A stretch of DNA of 64,000 nt, taken from RGIG7111 sp036839975 (GTDB lineage Bacteria > Bacillota > Clostridia > Peptostreptococcales > Anaerovoracaceae). The DNA lies in NCBI GenBank assembly GCA_036839975.1, contig DAISVU010000005.1:1-64000 (forward strand), written 5' to 3'. The translations under genes and the position numbers were made by a program. This document shows positions 48,512-57,975 of the stretch, in pieces (the stretch's first letter is position 1; each line of letters starts with the position of its first letter). The notes under the pieces were generated by a model, which saw only the letters and a program-made list of their open reading frames with translations, had not been told where the DNA came from and ran no database searches.

Positions 48512-50755
48512 ATGAAGCATAAAAAGTTTTTATCTTTATTGACAGCGGCAGGCATATTTGCCTTTTCGCTGCCATATGCTATATCGGCTGAAACGGAACC
48601 GACAGCTCTGACACTTGATGATATGAGGGAAACGTTTCATCTTGAAAGAGATGCAACGGATATAGTCAACATCGTATATAAAGACAGGAAAGACCTTATG
48701 CCCAAGATCGCTTCAAATGCGAGGAAAGCTATGGCAAGAACACTTCCGTCGAAATACGACGGAAGAAATGAAGGGTATGTAACATCTGTTAAGGATCAGG
48801 GTCAGTCGGGACTGTGCTGGTCGTTTGCCGCCTGCGCGACGCTTGAGGCATATTTGGTAAAGAAAAAAGGCCTTTACAAAAACAGTTTAGACCTTTCTGA
48901 GGCGCATATCGGCTATTTCACATACAACGGAGCGGACGAAAGCACCGCTGACCACAGCAAGTATGCGGGAGGCGACAATTATATAGTGGATGGAAAAGAC
49001 AGCTGGAGCAGCACGGGAGGCTTCGCGTATCAGCCTGTATTTACGATAGCGAGGGGATACGGCGCTGTCGATGAAAGTATGGTGAACTTCAAATATACAA
49101 CGGAAAAACCGAGTAGACTGCCGTCTTCACTTAAGAAAAAAAGCAAGTATCGGATCTTTTCGTTCAATATGTTCCCTCATGTTTTGGATGAAACGAATGG
49201 CATAGACACTGTCGCGATGAATCACGTTAAGAGCAACATCTTGAATAACGGAGCGGCGGCATGTTATATAGATATGGATGAGGAAGCAGAGACCCATGCT
49301 TTCGGAGAACATATGGATGATTTACAGCTGAAAGAATATTATTGGAAAAGCAAAAATCCGAATGACAGTCAGAATCATGCGGTCGCTGTGGTAGGATGGG
49401 ATGACAATGCCCGAAAAGAAAACTTTGTGAGGGAAACGTCTGACGGCGAAAAAATAGAGCCTGCTGGTGACGGCGCATGGCTTGTTAAAAACAGCTGGGG
49501 AACAAAAGCACATGACAAAGGTTTTTTCTGGGCATCGTACTACAGCGATTCGATCTATAAATTTTACGGATATGAAGGGATGACTAAGACTGAAGCAGAT
49601 GCATCGTACACTGATATATATCAGTATGACGGTGTGGGATTCGGAGAATACGGATTCGATACGTCAGACAAAGTCAAAGCTGCGAACGTATTTACCGCAA
49701 GGGGCGACATTTTACTGACTAATGCAGGCGTTACCTCGAGTCATGCCGGAGATACCGTGAATGTGCGGATATATATGAGCCCCGAAAAGGGGACTCCGGA
49801 TTCCGGCAAAAAGGTGATAGATAAGACATTCAAAATAAAGTATGCGGGCTACAACGTGCTGAATTTCGGTGAAAAAACAAGTATTTCAAAGGGCATGAAG
49901 TTCAGCGCTGTCATTACGGTCAAAAATCCGTCGGGCAGGTATGATGTGCCGTTTGAAATGAAATGCGGGAGCAGGCTCAAACGGGAAGACGGAGGCAACC
50001 TGGTAAGGCTGGGATCGATCAGGGGCGGAGAGTCATACATATATGACGGCGCAGAGTGGTCGGATACGAAGAGTACATCTCCGATTGTTGTAGATGATGA
50101 TGAAGGGTGTACGGTAAAGCTGGGAAACGCAAACATAAAGGTTATGTCAAAGGCTGCGCCAAAACCGCTAATCGTAAAGGGAACGATATCGGACACTGCC
50201 GGAAAAGTCACCTGGAACAAAGTGTCCGGCGCGGCAGGATATGAAGTGTATTTAGCGCAATGCGGAAGCAGAGGGAGTGTAACAAGCCGGAAATACCTCA
50301 GAAAGACTTTAAGATCCGGCGGCAGAACGGAATATGTATTCAGAAGGATCGGAAAGAGCGTGCTTAAAAAGAATAAATTGTACCGTGCTGAGGTGCGCGC
50401 GTATAAATATGTAAACGGCAGAAAAGAATATATAAAAAACAGTCCGCAGGTGCACTTTGTGAGTTCCGTTAACAGTAAGTACACCAATGCAAAAAAGGTG
50501 ACAACTAATAAGTCGAGAGTGACAATCAAAGCAGGAAAGACCGCAAGGATAAAGGGAAGTGCGATCAAAGTATCAGAGAGCAGAAAATGGCTTTCAAAAA
50601 ATCACGGAGCCAATATTAGGTACATATCATCTGACAGAAGTATAGCGACGGTGAATTCGTCAGGCAGGATAACGGCTAAGAAGGCTGGAGGGTGCACGAT
50701 ATATGTGATTGCGAAAAACGGTGTGAGAAAAACGGTTAAGCTCGTTGTGATATAG
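48512..50755 (+). CDS. Secreted papain-family (C1) cysteine protease with Ig-like tail
   Basis: 747 aa from ATG 48512 (MKHKKFLSLLTAAG), a clear signal peptide ending near SAE. The C1 peptidase domain (about 75-370) has KDQGQSGLCWSFAACATLEA (Gln and catalytic Cys), NHAVAVVGWDD (His) and LVKNSWGT (Asn). A lectin-like domain follows (about 375-545; IYQYDGVGFGEYGF), then a fibronectin-III-like part with VTWNKVSGAAGYEVY and a C-terminal bacterial Ig2-like domain (RYISSDRSIATVNSSGRITA). No LPxTG anchor. Likely an extracellular or wall-bound protease acting on host or environmental protein. Confidence 0.9.
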   Translation: MKHKKFLSLLTAAGIFAFSLPYAISAETEPTALTLDDMRETFHLERDATDIVNIVYKDRKDLMPKIASNARKAMARTLPSKYDGRNEGYVTSVKDQGQSGLCWSFAACATLEAYLVKKKGLYKNSLDLSEAHIGYFTYNGADESTADHSKYAGGDNYIVDGKDSWSSTGGFAYQPVFTIARGYGAVDESMVNFKYTTEKPSRLPSSLKKKSKYRIFSFNMFPHVLDETNGIDTVAMNHVKSNILNNGAAACYIDMDEEAETHAFGEHMDDLQLKEYYWKSKNPNDSQNHAVAVVGWDDNARKENFVRETSDGEKIEPAGDGAWLVKNSWGTKAHDKGFFWASYYSDSIYKFYGYEGMTKTEADASYTDIYQYDGVGFGEYGFDTSDKVKAANVFTARGDILLTNAGVTSSHAGDTVNVRIYMSPEKGTPDSGKKVIDKTFKIKYAGYNVLNFGEKTSISKGMKFSAVITVKNPSGRYDVPFEMKCGSRLKREDGGNLVRLGSIRGGESYIYDGAEWSDTKSTSPIVVDDDEGCTVKLGNANIKVMSKAAPKPLIVKGTISDTAGKVTWNKVSGAAGYEVYLAQCGSRGSVTSRKYLRKTLRSGGRTEYVFRRIGKSVLKKNKLYRAEVRAYKYVNGRKEYIKNSPQVHFVSSVNSKYTNAKKVTTNKSRVTIKAGKTARIKGSAIKVSESRKWLSKNHGANIRYISSDRSIATVNSSGRITAKKAGGCTIYVIAKNGVRKTVKLVVI

Positions 50756-50813
50756 CAACGTCTGTGTTGCAGGCGACTGTATTCATTCGCCCGGCGGTAT
50801 AAAACATTTAGTG

Positions 50814-50841
50814 AGGCAGGTGTAGGAGAACCTGCCTTTAA
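50814..50841 (+). terminator. Terminator after the C1 protease gene
   Basis: AGGCAGGT (50814-50821) and ACCTGCCT (50830-50837), 8-base loop, then TTA. Confidence 0.7.
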
Positions 50842-50896
50842 AGGTTTATGCAGAAGCATTATACTGGCGGTGAGAGAAAAAATATTCGCCTGAAAT

Positions 50897-50955
50897 CCGA
50901 TCGTGCTTTATCTGCTTTGCCGCGGTCGTCGCCTCTTTTGAGGATTGCGGATCGG
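50897..50955 (+). other. Candidate structured RNA upstream of purL
   Basis: CCGATC (50897-50902) pairs with GATCGG (50950-50955), enclosing a small CCTC-TTTT-GAGG hairpin. It lies in the 238-base gap between the protease terminator and purL. It does not match the purine, PRPP or ZTP riboswitches I know. It ends before the likely purL promoter, so it may be a separate small transcript or chance. Confidence 0.25.
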
Positions 50956-51000
50956 CTTTGAAATTTAAGCAAAAATAATTGTTTTTTATAGCCGTGAATC

Positions 51001-51029
51001 TTAAAAAGCACTTCGATACGTGTTAGAAT
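51001..51029 (+). promoter_or_regulatory. Possible promoter of the purine operon
   Basis: TTAAAA (51001-51006), 17 bases, TAGAAT (51024-51029). Weak -35. AAAGGATC precedes ATG 51080. Confidence 0.45.
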
Positions 51030-51079
51030 AAACTATCAGTTTTTGTTTCCTCATAAGGCGAGAAAGGATCTTAGCGAAA

Positions 51080-54000
51080 ATGGTTAGAAGGATATTCGTG
51101 GAAAAAAAGAAAGGCTTCGATGTTGAAGCGCAGGGCCTCATGCAGGACATCAGGCAGAACCTGCACATTGAAGGACTTGAAAACGTAAGGGTTATAAACC
51201 GATACGATGTAGACGGGATAGATGACGACACCTATGAAAGATCGAGATATACAGTATTTGCAGAACCGGCCATCGACAGTGCATATGATGAAAAAATGCC
51301 GGAGGATACCGCTTCTGCAGTTTTTTTTGCGGTCGAATATCTGCCGGGACAGTATGACCAGAGAGCGGATTCTGCTGCACAGTGCATAAAACTGATGGCG
51401 CCTGAAGTGCAGGCGATCGTAAAATTTGCGAGAGTTATAGTATTAGAGGGGAAAATAAGCGATGAAGAGCTGAATGCGATAAGGGATTACTGCGTGAACC
51501 CAGTAGACAGTCAACCTGCAGCCTGGGAAAAGCTTGTAAGCCTTGAAATGGAAGTAACAGAACCTGATGATGTAAAGACCGTCGAGGGGTTTACGGGAAT
51601 GGATGACCGGCAGCTTGAAACATACAGGATTGAAAGCGGCTTTGCCATGAGCCCTGCCGATATAAAGCACATATACGATTATTATAAAAATGAAGAGGGA
51701 AGGGATCCGACAGTGACGGAGATGCGAGTAATTGACACATACTGGTCCGATCACTGCAGGCATACGACATTTATGGCGAGGCTGGATGATGTGTCATTTG
51801 AAGACAGCGCATACGGGAGGCTCGTACAGGCTGCATTTTACGACTACATGAATATAAGGAAAGATGTTTATGGTGAGCATGAAAAAAAAGATATATGTCT
51901 GATGGATATGGCATGCATAGGGGCAAAGTATCTTAAAAAACAAGGCAAGGCCGACGATATAGACGAGTCGGAGGAAGTGAACGCGTGCAGTATCAAAGTT
52001 AAAGCAAAGATAGACGGAAAAGAAGATGACTGGCTTGTGATGTTTAAAAATGAGACACACAATCATCCCACGGAGATAGAACCTTTCGGCGGCGCGGCTA
52101 CTTGTCTCGGCGGAGCGATAAGAGATCCCCTGTCAGGAAGAGTATATGTGTATCAGGCAATGAGGGTGACCGGAGCCGCCGATCCGAGGAAGAGCATCGA
52201 GGAAACGTTACACGGAAAGATTCCACAGAAAAAACTCACAAGAGAGGCTGCGGCCGGATACAGTTCATACGGTAACCAGATTGGTATAGCCGCAGGACAG
52301 ATAGACGAAGTGTACGATGAGGACTATGTGGCGAAGCGAATGGAAGTAGGCGCTGTAGTGGGGGCGGCTCCTGCAGACCATGTAATAAGGAAGACTCCGA
52401 GTTCCGGTGATGTAGTGATCCTTGTCGGAGGAAGGACCGGACGTGACGGATGCGGAGGCGCAACAGGTTCCAGCAAGGAGCACACTGCAGATTCGATACT
52501 CGAGTGTGGCGCTGAAGTGCAAAAGGGGAACCCGCCGGTGGAGAGAAACATTCAGAGGTTGTTCCGGAGAAAAGAAGCTGCGACACTTATCAAAAGGTGT
52601 AATGATTTTGGCGCAGGCGGCGTTTCAGTCGCTATCGGTGAACTTGCGGACAGCCTGGACATAGATCTTGACAAGGTGCCGAAAAAGTATGAGGGACTTG
52701 ACGGCACTGAGCTTGCGATTTCAGAATCCCAGGAGAGAATGGCGGTAGTTGTTGCGGCATCAGATGAAGAGGAATTCAAAAGATATGCGGATGAGGAAAA
52801 CCTGGAGTCTGCTACTGTTGCGACAGTTACAGATACCGGAAGGGTGAAGATGAGCTGGCGGGGGAAAACCATACTCAATATTTCAAGAGCGTTTTTACAA
52901 ACAAACGGAGCAACGCAGTCCGCGCAAGCTCATGTAGTCAGCCGGCCGGGATATGAAAGTGTGGAAGCCTTTATTGGGGGCGATAAAAGGAGCATGGATG
53001 ATCTTCGGGCACTGGTTTCGGATCTGAATTGCTGCAGCAAAAAGGGACTGATAGAACGTTTTGACGGCACGATAGGGGCCGGTACGGTGCTTATGCCGCT
53101 AGGCGGAATGTATCAGCTTACACCTGAGCCGGGAATGGCGGCGAAGCTCCCTGAAAAGGGTGCGGAGACTGCAACTGTCATGGCATACGGATATGATCCG
53201 CAGCTTGCAAAACTGAGCCCATATCACGGAGCCTTTTATGCAGTTATAGATTCTGTTACGAAAATAGTTGCAATGGTAGGAGACCGGACGAAGATAAGAC
53301 TGTCCTTCCAGGAATATTTTGAAAAGCTGGGAGATAAGGCTGAAAGCTGGGGAAAGCCTCTCGCAGCACTTCTCGGTGCGCTTGAAGCTCAGAAGCAGCT
53401 TGAGATTCCGTCGATAGGCGGCAAAGACAGCATGTCCGGCACATTTATGGATATAAGCGTGCCGCCGGCGCTTCTGTCGTTCGGCATAACGACGGCAGAT
53501 CCTGAAGACATAATGAGTGCGGAATTCAAGGAAGAGAACAGCACGATTGTGCGTATTCACACATGCAGAGATGAAGACAGCATTATAGATACAGACGCAT
53601 ATAAAAAAGCGATGGACAGGATACACGATATGATTATTGAAGGGAAAATAATCGCAGCAGCTCCTGTAGGGAAAGGCGGCGTCTTTATAACACTCATAAA
53701 GATGGCGGCAGGAAACGGCGTGGGATTCAAGGTAAACGGTATCTCGCGTTCTGCGCTTACGGGGGCGGGATATGGTGACATGATAATCGAAATCCCGGCA
53801 TCCGCGGATGTCTCTGAAGAGCTTGCGGGAGTGCGGCATGAAGTGATCGGTGTTACTGCCGGAGACGGCAGGATTGAGATCAAGTCAGAAGACGACAGCT
53901 TTTCGGCCGTACTTGATGAAGTTATTAAACTTTGGGCTCATCCGCTTGAAGAGGTCTTCCCTGTAAGGACAGATGATTATAAGGACAGAATCGATGATAC

Positions 54001-54859
54001 ACATGTAAAAAGCGTCAGCTTTACTGAAAGAAATACAGCGCGGTCGGCTTTAAAAACGGTGAAGCCGCGTGTTCTGATTCCTGTGTTCCCGGGGACGAAT
54101 TGTGAAGTCGACTCTGCAAGAGCTTTTGAAAAGGCGGGAGCGGAAGCAGACATACATATAATAAGAAATCTTAACAGAGATCAGCTGATCATTTCCATGG
54201 AAGAAATGACCGAAAAGATAAGAAACAGTCAAATGATAATGATCCCCGGAGGATTTTCAGGCGGGGACGAGCCTGACGGCTCTGCAAAATTCATAACGGC
54301 AGTATTCAGAAACCCGCAGATTGCGGAAGCCGTGACCGATCTTATGGACAACAGAGACGGATTGATGCTGGGGATCTGCAACGGATTTCAAGCGCTCATA
54401 AAGCTTGGCCTTTTGCCTTACGGCAAGATAACGGATATAGGTGCAGACAGTCCTACGCTGACCTGCAACAAGATCGGCAGGCATGTATCATGTCTTGTCA
54501 GGACGCGCGTGGCATCGGTTAAGAGTCCCTGACTTGCGAAACTGGAAGCGGGAGCTGTGCATACGCTTCCTGTATCGCATGGTGAGGGGAGATTTATAGC
54601 GTCTGAGGAAATGCTTAAGGACCTTGAAAAAAACGGGCAGATCGCAATGCAGTATGTAGACTTTGACGGCAAGCCGTCGATGGATATTAAGTATAACCCG
54701 AATTATTCCGACATGGCTATTGAGGCAATCACATCACCGGATGGGCGTATACTGGGAAAGATGGGACATTCGGAGCGTAAAGGTGACAACGTTTATAAAA
54801 ATGTTCCCGGAGATAAAGATCAGAAGATTTTCGAATCCGGCGTAGCATATTTTAAGTGA
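51080..54859 (+). CDS. purL: Phosphoribosylformylglycinamidine synthase, interrupted by in-frame TGA
   Basis: Converts FGAR, ATP and glutamine to FGAM. A single-chain PurL: N-terminal PurS-like part, two AIRS-type halves (FKNETHNHPTEIEPFGGAAT and GGKDSMSGTFMDIS), then a class I glutaminase domain with nucleophile Cys1100 in GICNGFQ. The frame meets TGA at 54530-54532 (codon 1151) in VKSP-stop-LAKLEAGAVHT and continues, same frame, through SHGEGRF and GHSERKG (His1230, Glu1232 of the triad) to 54859. Family members have SPW at this point, so TGA stands for TGG. With the stop, the glutaminase triad is lost; with readthrough the 1259-aa protein is normal. Nonsense mutation, sequencing error or readthrough (TGAC is a leaky context) are all open. 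Confidence 0.9.
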
Positions 54860-54888
54860 TATATGAGAAAAAATACAAGGAGGACGCC

Positions 54889-55389
54889 ATGAGGGCAGCA
54901 ATTGTGATGGGAAGCAAGAGCGATTATCCGGTAGTGGAGAAAGCTGAAAAGATTTTGAAACAATTTGACATAAGCTATGAAACGCGTGTGATATCGGCGC
55001 ACAGGACGTCCGTGCTGGCAGCTGAGTTTGCAAGGTCTGCGGAAAGTGAGGGGTTTGAGATCATAATAGCGGCGGCGGGGAAAGCTGCACATCTGGGGGG
55101 TGTTATCGCAGCGAACACCATAGTCCCTGTGATAGGGATCCCGATGAAAACAAGTGATTTCGGAGGAATGGATTCACTGCTCTCAACAGTACAGATGCCG
55201 AAGGGTATACCTGTTGCGACGGTGGCAGTGGGCGGCGCGGAAAATGCCGCTCTTCTGGCGATACATATATTAAGCATAAAATATCCGGTACTCAGGCAAA
55301 AACTAAGAGAATACAGAGCGCAGATGGAAAAAGAAACAGCTATGGCCGATGCGGAAGTCGGAAATGAATATACCGCAGGTCTTTTCTGA
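54889..55389 (+). CDS. purE: N5-carboxyaminoimidazole ribonucleotide mutase (PurE)
   Basis: Rearranges N5-CAIR to CAIR (class I) or carboxylates AIR (class II). The 166-aa protein begins MRAAIVMGSKSDYP, with ISAHRTS (catalytic His region) and AAAGKAAHLGGVIAA. Having AAGKAAHLGG instead of the AGGAAHLPG of class I, and no purK in the operon, points to a class II, CO2-using AIR carboxylase. AAGGAGG precedes ATG 54889, which replaces a start 11 codons upstream. Confidence 0.93.
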   Translation: MRAAIVMGSKSDYPVVEKAEKILKQFDISYETRVISAHRTSVLAAEFARSAESEGFEIIIAAAGKAAHLGGVIAANTIVPVIGIPMKTSDFGGMDSLLSTVQMPKGIPVATVAVGGAENAALLAIHILSIKYPVLRQKLREYRAQMEKETAMADAEVGNEYTAGLF

Positions 55390-55413
55390 TTATTGATTGT
55401 AAAGGAGATAAAG

Positions 55414-56118
55414 ATGGAGAAGAAAGAACAGCTTTACGAAGGAAAAGCGAAGAAAGTATTTAAGACGGATGATCCGAAGAAGTTTATTGTAGAATATAAA
55501 GATGATGCAACAGCGTTCAACGGCGAAAAGAAAGGGCAGATATCAGGCAAAGGCGTAGTAAACAACACCATGTCGAATATAATATTCCAGCTTCTCGAGA
55601 AAAAAGGCGTGCCTACACATTTCATTGAACAGATAAGCGAGAGGGAAACTGTAGTAAAAGCAGTCAAGATACTTCCGCTGGAAGTAATAGTCAGAAATGT
55701 TTCGGCAGGAAGTTTTGCAAAGAGATACGGCGTTGAAGAGGGGATAGTATTTGATGCGCCGACTTTTGAATTTTCATATAAAAATGACGATCTCGGAGAT
55801 CCTCTTATGTGCGAGAGCCATGCTCTTGCGCTTAAGCTCGCGACGCAGGATCAGATAGAGACTATCAGAAACTATGCTATGACAGTAAACGGCACATTAA
55901 AGGAATTTTTTATGGAAAGAGATCTGAAACTGATAGACTTCAAGATCGAGTTTGGAATATACGATGATGAGATCATTCTCGCAGACGAGATAAGTCCCGA
56001 TACATGCAGGCTGTGGGAGGTACATACTAATGAAAAAATGGATAAAGACAGATTCAGAAGAGATCTCGGCAACCTTGAAGAGACCTATCAAGCTGTATTT
56101 GAACGAGTGAAAAAATAG
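55414..56118 (+). CDS. purC: SAICAR synthetase
   Basis: Adds aspartate to CAIR with ATP. 234 aa starting MEKKEQLYEGKAKKVF at ATG 55414, preceded by AAAGGAG. Blocks include FIEQISERETVVKAV, PLEVIVRNVSAGSF, and the LIDFKIEFG and LADEISPDTCRLW motifs. Follows purE by 24 bases. Confidence 0.97.
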   Translation: MEKKEQLYEGKAKKVFKTDDPKKFIVEYKDDATAFNGEKKGQISGKGVVNNTMSNIIFQLLEKKGVPTHFIEQISERETVVKAVKILPLEVIVRNVSAGSFAKRYGVEEGIVFDAPTFEFSYKNDDLGDPLMCESHALALKLATQDQIETIRNYAMTVNGTLKEFFMERDLKLIDFKIEFGIYDDEIILADEISPDTCRLWEVHTNEKMDKDRFRRDLGNLEETYQAVFERVKK

Positions 56119-56196
56119 GAAGGTACGAAATGCTGGCCTGAAAGAGTTCTGAAAATAAGATGTGACAGGTCGGCACCAAACATAACAGGAGAACCC

Positions 56197-57237
56197 ATGA
56201 TGGAACAGAAAAAGGGATTGACTTACAAAGAAGCGGGTGTAGATACAAAGGAAGGTGAACGCGCTGTTGACTTGATGAAGGAGCACGTAAAAAAAACTTT
56301 CAATGACAGCGTACTCACGGGGCTTGGCGGATTCGGCAGCCTTTTTAAGCTCGATGTCGGAGCAATGAAGGAGCCTGTACTCGTTTCAGGTACTGATGGA
56401 GTCGGCACAAAGCTGAAGCTGGCATTTATGATGGACAGGCATGATACGGTCGGCATCGACTGCGTTGCGATGTGCGTAAATGATGTGCTGTGTCAGGGCG
56501 CCAAACCGTTGTTTTTCCTCGATTATATTGCGACAGGCAAGGTTGCCGCCGAAAAGATCGCAGATATAGTGAAGGGCGTTGCGGAAGGCTGCAGACTGGG
56601 TAAAAGCGCACTGGTCGGAGGTGAGACTGCAGAGATGCCGGGGTTTTACGGTGACGATGAGTACGATATGGCCGGATTTTCGGTAGGTATCACCGATCGG
56701 GACAATGTAATCACAGGGGCCGATATAAAAGAAGGAAACGCTATTATCGGGATCGCATCATCGGGACTTCACAGCAACGGATATTCGCTGGCCAGAAAAG
56801 CTGTGTTTGAGATGGCGGGATATAATGTAGATGACTATGTTGAAGAACTCGGTGAGACTGTAGGCGAAGCTATGCTTAGACCTACAAGGATATACGCGGC
56901 GGTATGCGATTCCGTCTATGATAAATATAAAGTAAACGGCGTGGTGCATATAACCGGCGGCGGTTTTTATGAAAATATTCCCCGCATACTTCCAAAGGGG
57001 ATAGCTGCGAAGATTGAACTGGGAAGCTGGGAAGTTCCACCTGTGATTACGTTTGTAAAAAAGTGCGGAAATGTCAGTACGGAAGATCTGATCGCCACAT
57101 TCAACATGGGCATAGGCATGATGATGTTCGTGGATAAAGAAATATCAGATGATGTGATCTCTGTTATTACGGCTGCAGGTGAAAAGGCATGGAAGATCGG
57201 TGAGGCTGTACAGGGCGAAGGAGTGGAGATATGCTGA
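56197..57237 (+). CDS. purM: Phosphoribosylformylglycinamidine cyclo-ligase (AIR synthetase)
   Basis: Closes the imidazole ring of FGAM to AIR using ATP. 346 aa. ATP-binding and dimer motifs: SGTDGVGTKLKLAF, DCVAMCVNDVLCQGA, VGGETAEMPGFY and SSGLHSNGYSL. Homologous to the AIRS halves of PurL. AGGAG precedes ATG 56197. The last bases overlap the purN start. Confidence 0.97.
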   Translation: MMEQKKGLTYKEAGVDTKEGERAVDLMKEHVKKTFNDSVLTGLGGFGSLFKLDVGAMKEPVLVSGTDGVGTKLKLAFMMDRHDTVGIDCVAMCVNDVLCQGAKPLFFLDYIATGKVAAEKIADIVKGVAEGCRLGKSALVGGETAEMPGFYGDDEYDMAGFSVGITDRDNVITGADIKEGNAIIGIASSGLHSNGYSLARKAVFEMAGYNVDDYVEELGETVGEAMLRPTRIYAAVCDSVYDKYKVNGVVHITGGGFYENIPRILPKGIAAKIELGSWEVPPVITFVKKCGNVSTEDLIATFNMGIGMMMFVDKEISDDVISVITAAGEKAWKIGEAVQGEGVEIC

Positions 57238-57815
57238 ACATATCGGTGATGGCTTCCGGGGGAGGCACAAATTTTCAGGCGATAATCGATGCCATAGAGT
57301 CCGGAGAGATCAGGAATGCCGAGATCAGACTTCTGATTGCAAGCAATGATAAGGCCGGCGCTCTGGCGCGTGCAAAAAAGGCCGGTATAGAGACAAAGGT
57401 AATCAGTGCAGCGGATATTCATGACAAGGACAAGCTTGCGGAGGCAATAATCGCAGCGCTGGATGAGGCCGATACGGACCTGGTGGTGCTCGCAGGCTAT
57501 ATGAGCATACTGGATGCGCCTATTATCCGGGAATATGACAAAAAAATAATAAATATACATCCGTCACTGATACCTAAATTCTGCGGCAGGGGCATGTACG
57601 GTATCAAAGTGCATGAAGCAGTTCTCGCAGCAGGCGAAACCGTAACGGGAGCCACTGTGCACTATGTGGATGAAGGAGTTGATACAGGAGAGATAATACT
57701 GCAGGAAGAGGTCGGAGTGCAGCCGGGCGACGTGCCCGAAACGCTGCAGAAGAGAGTACTTCTTACTGAACATAGGATACTTACTGAAGTTATACAGATG
57801 CTTGCAGACCGATGA
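57231..57815 (+). CDS. purN: Phosphoribosylglycinamide formyltransferase
   Basis: Transfers the formyl group from 10-formyl-THF to GAR. 194 aa. It begins MLNISVMASGGGTNFQAII. The active-site block reads IINIHPSLIPKFCGRGMYG (catalytic Asn-His), and the Asp lies in TVHYVDEGVDTGEIILQE. The start is inside the end of purM. Confidence 0.97.
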   Translation: MLNISVMASGGGTNFQAIIDAIESGEIRNAEIRLLIASNDKAGALARAKKAGIETKVISAADIHDKDKLAEAIIAALDEADTDLVVLAGYMSILDAPIIREYDKKIINIHPSLIPKFCGRGMYGIKVHEAVLAAGETVTGATVHYVDEGVDTGEIILQEEVGVQPGDVPETLQKRVLLTEHRILTEVIQMLADR

Positions 57816-57975
57816 TAAAGGTCATAGTTAATACACACATCAGAGGAAATATGGGATTATACGTTAGTAAAGAAACAGTAAAGTATTAAAAGGCATAACG
57901 GCTGAAGCATTATCAACGGATCGGACTTCAGCAATGATAGCGGAGCGGCAGGCTCAGGAGAGGAGAATTTGATAA

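Noticed and set aside
50842..51079. Purine or ZTP riboswitch before purL
   Set aside because: The conserved cores of these classes are not present; only an unrelated stem was found.
54530..54532. Selenocysteine at the purL TGA
   Set aside because: The family has Trp at this site, not Cys, and no SECIS-like hairpin was apparent just downstream.
51080..54859. UGA reassigned to tryptophan in this organism
   Set aside because: Many intact genes here end in TGA (prfA, ilvD-region and his genes such as rpiB, purN) and use TGG for Trp, so a code change is not supported; the purL TGA is treated as a single anomaly.
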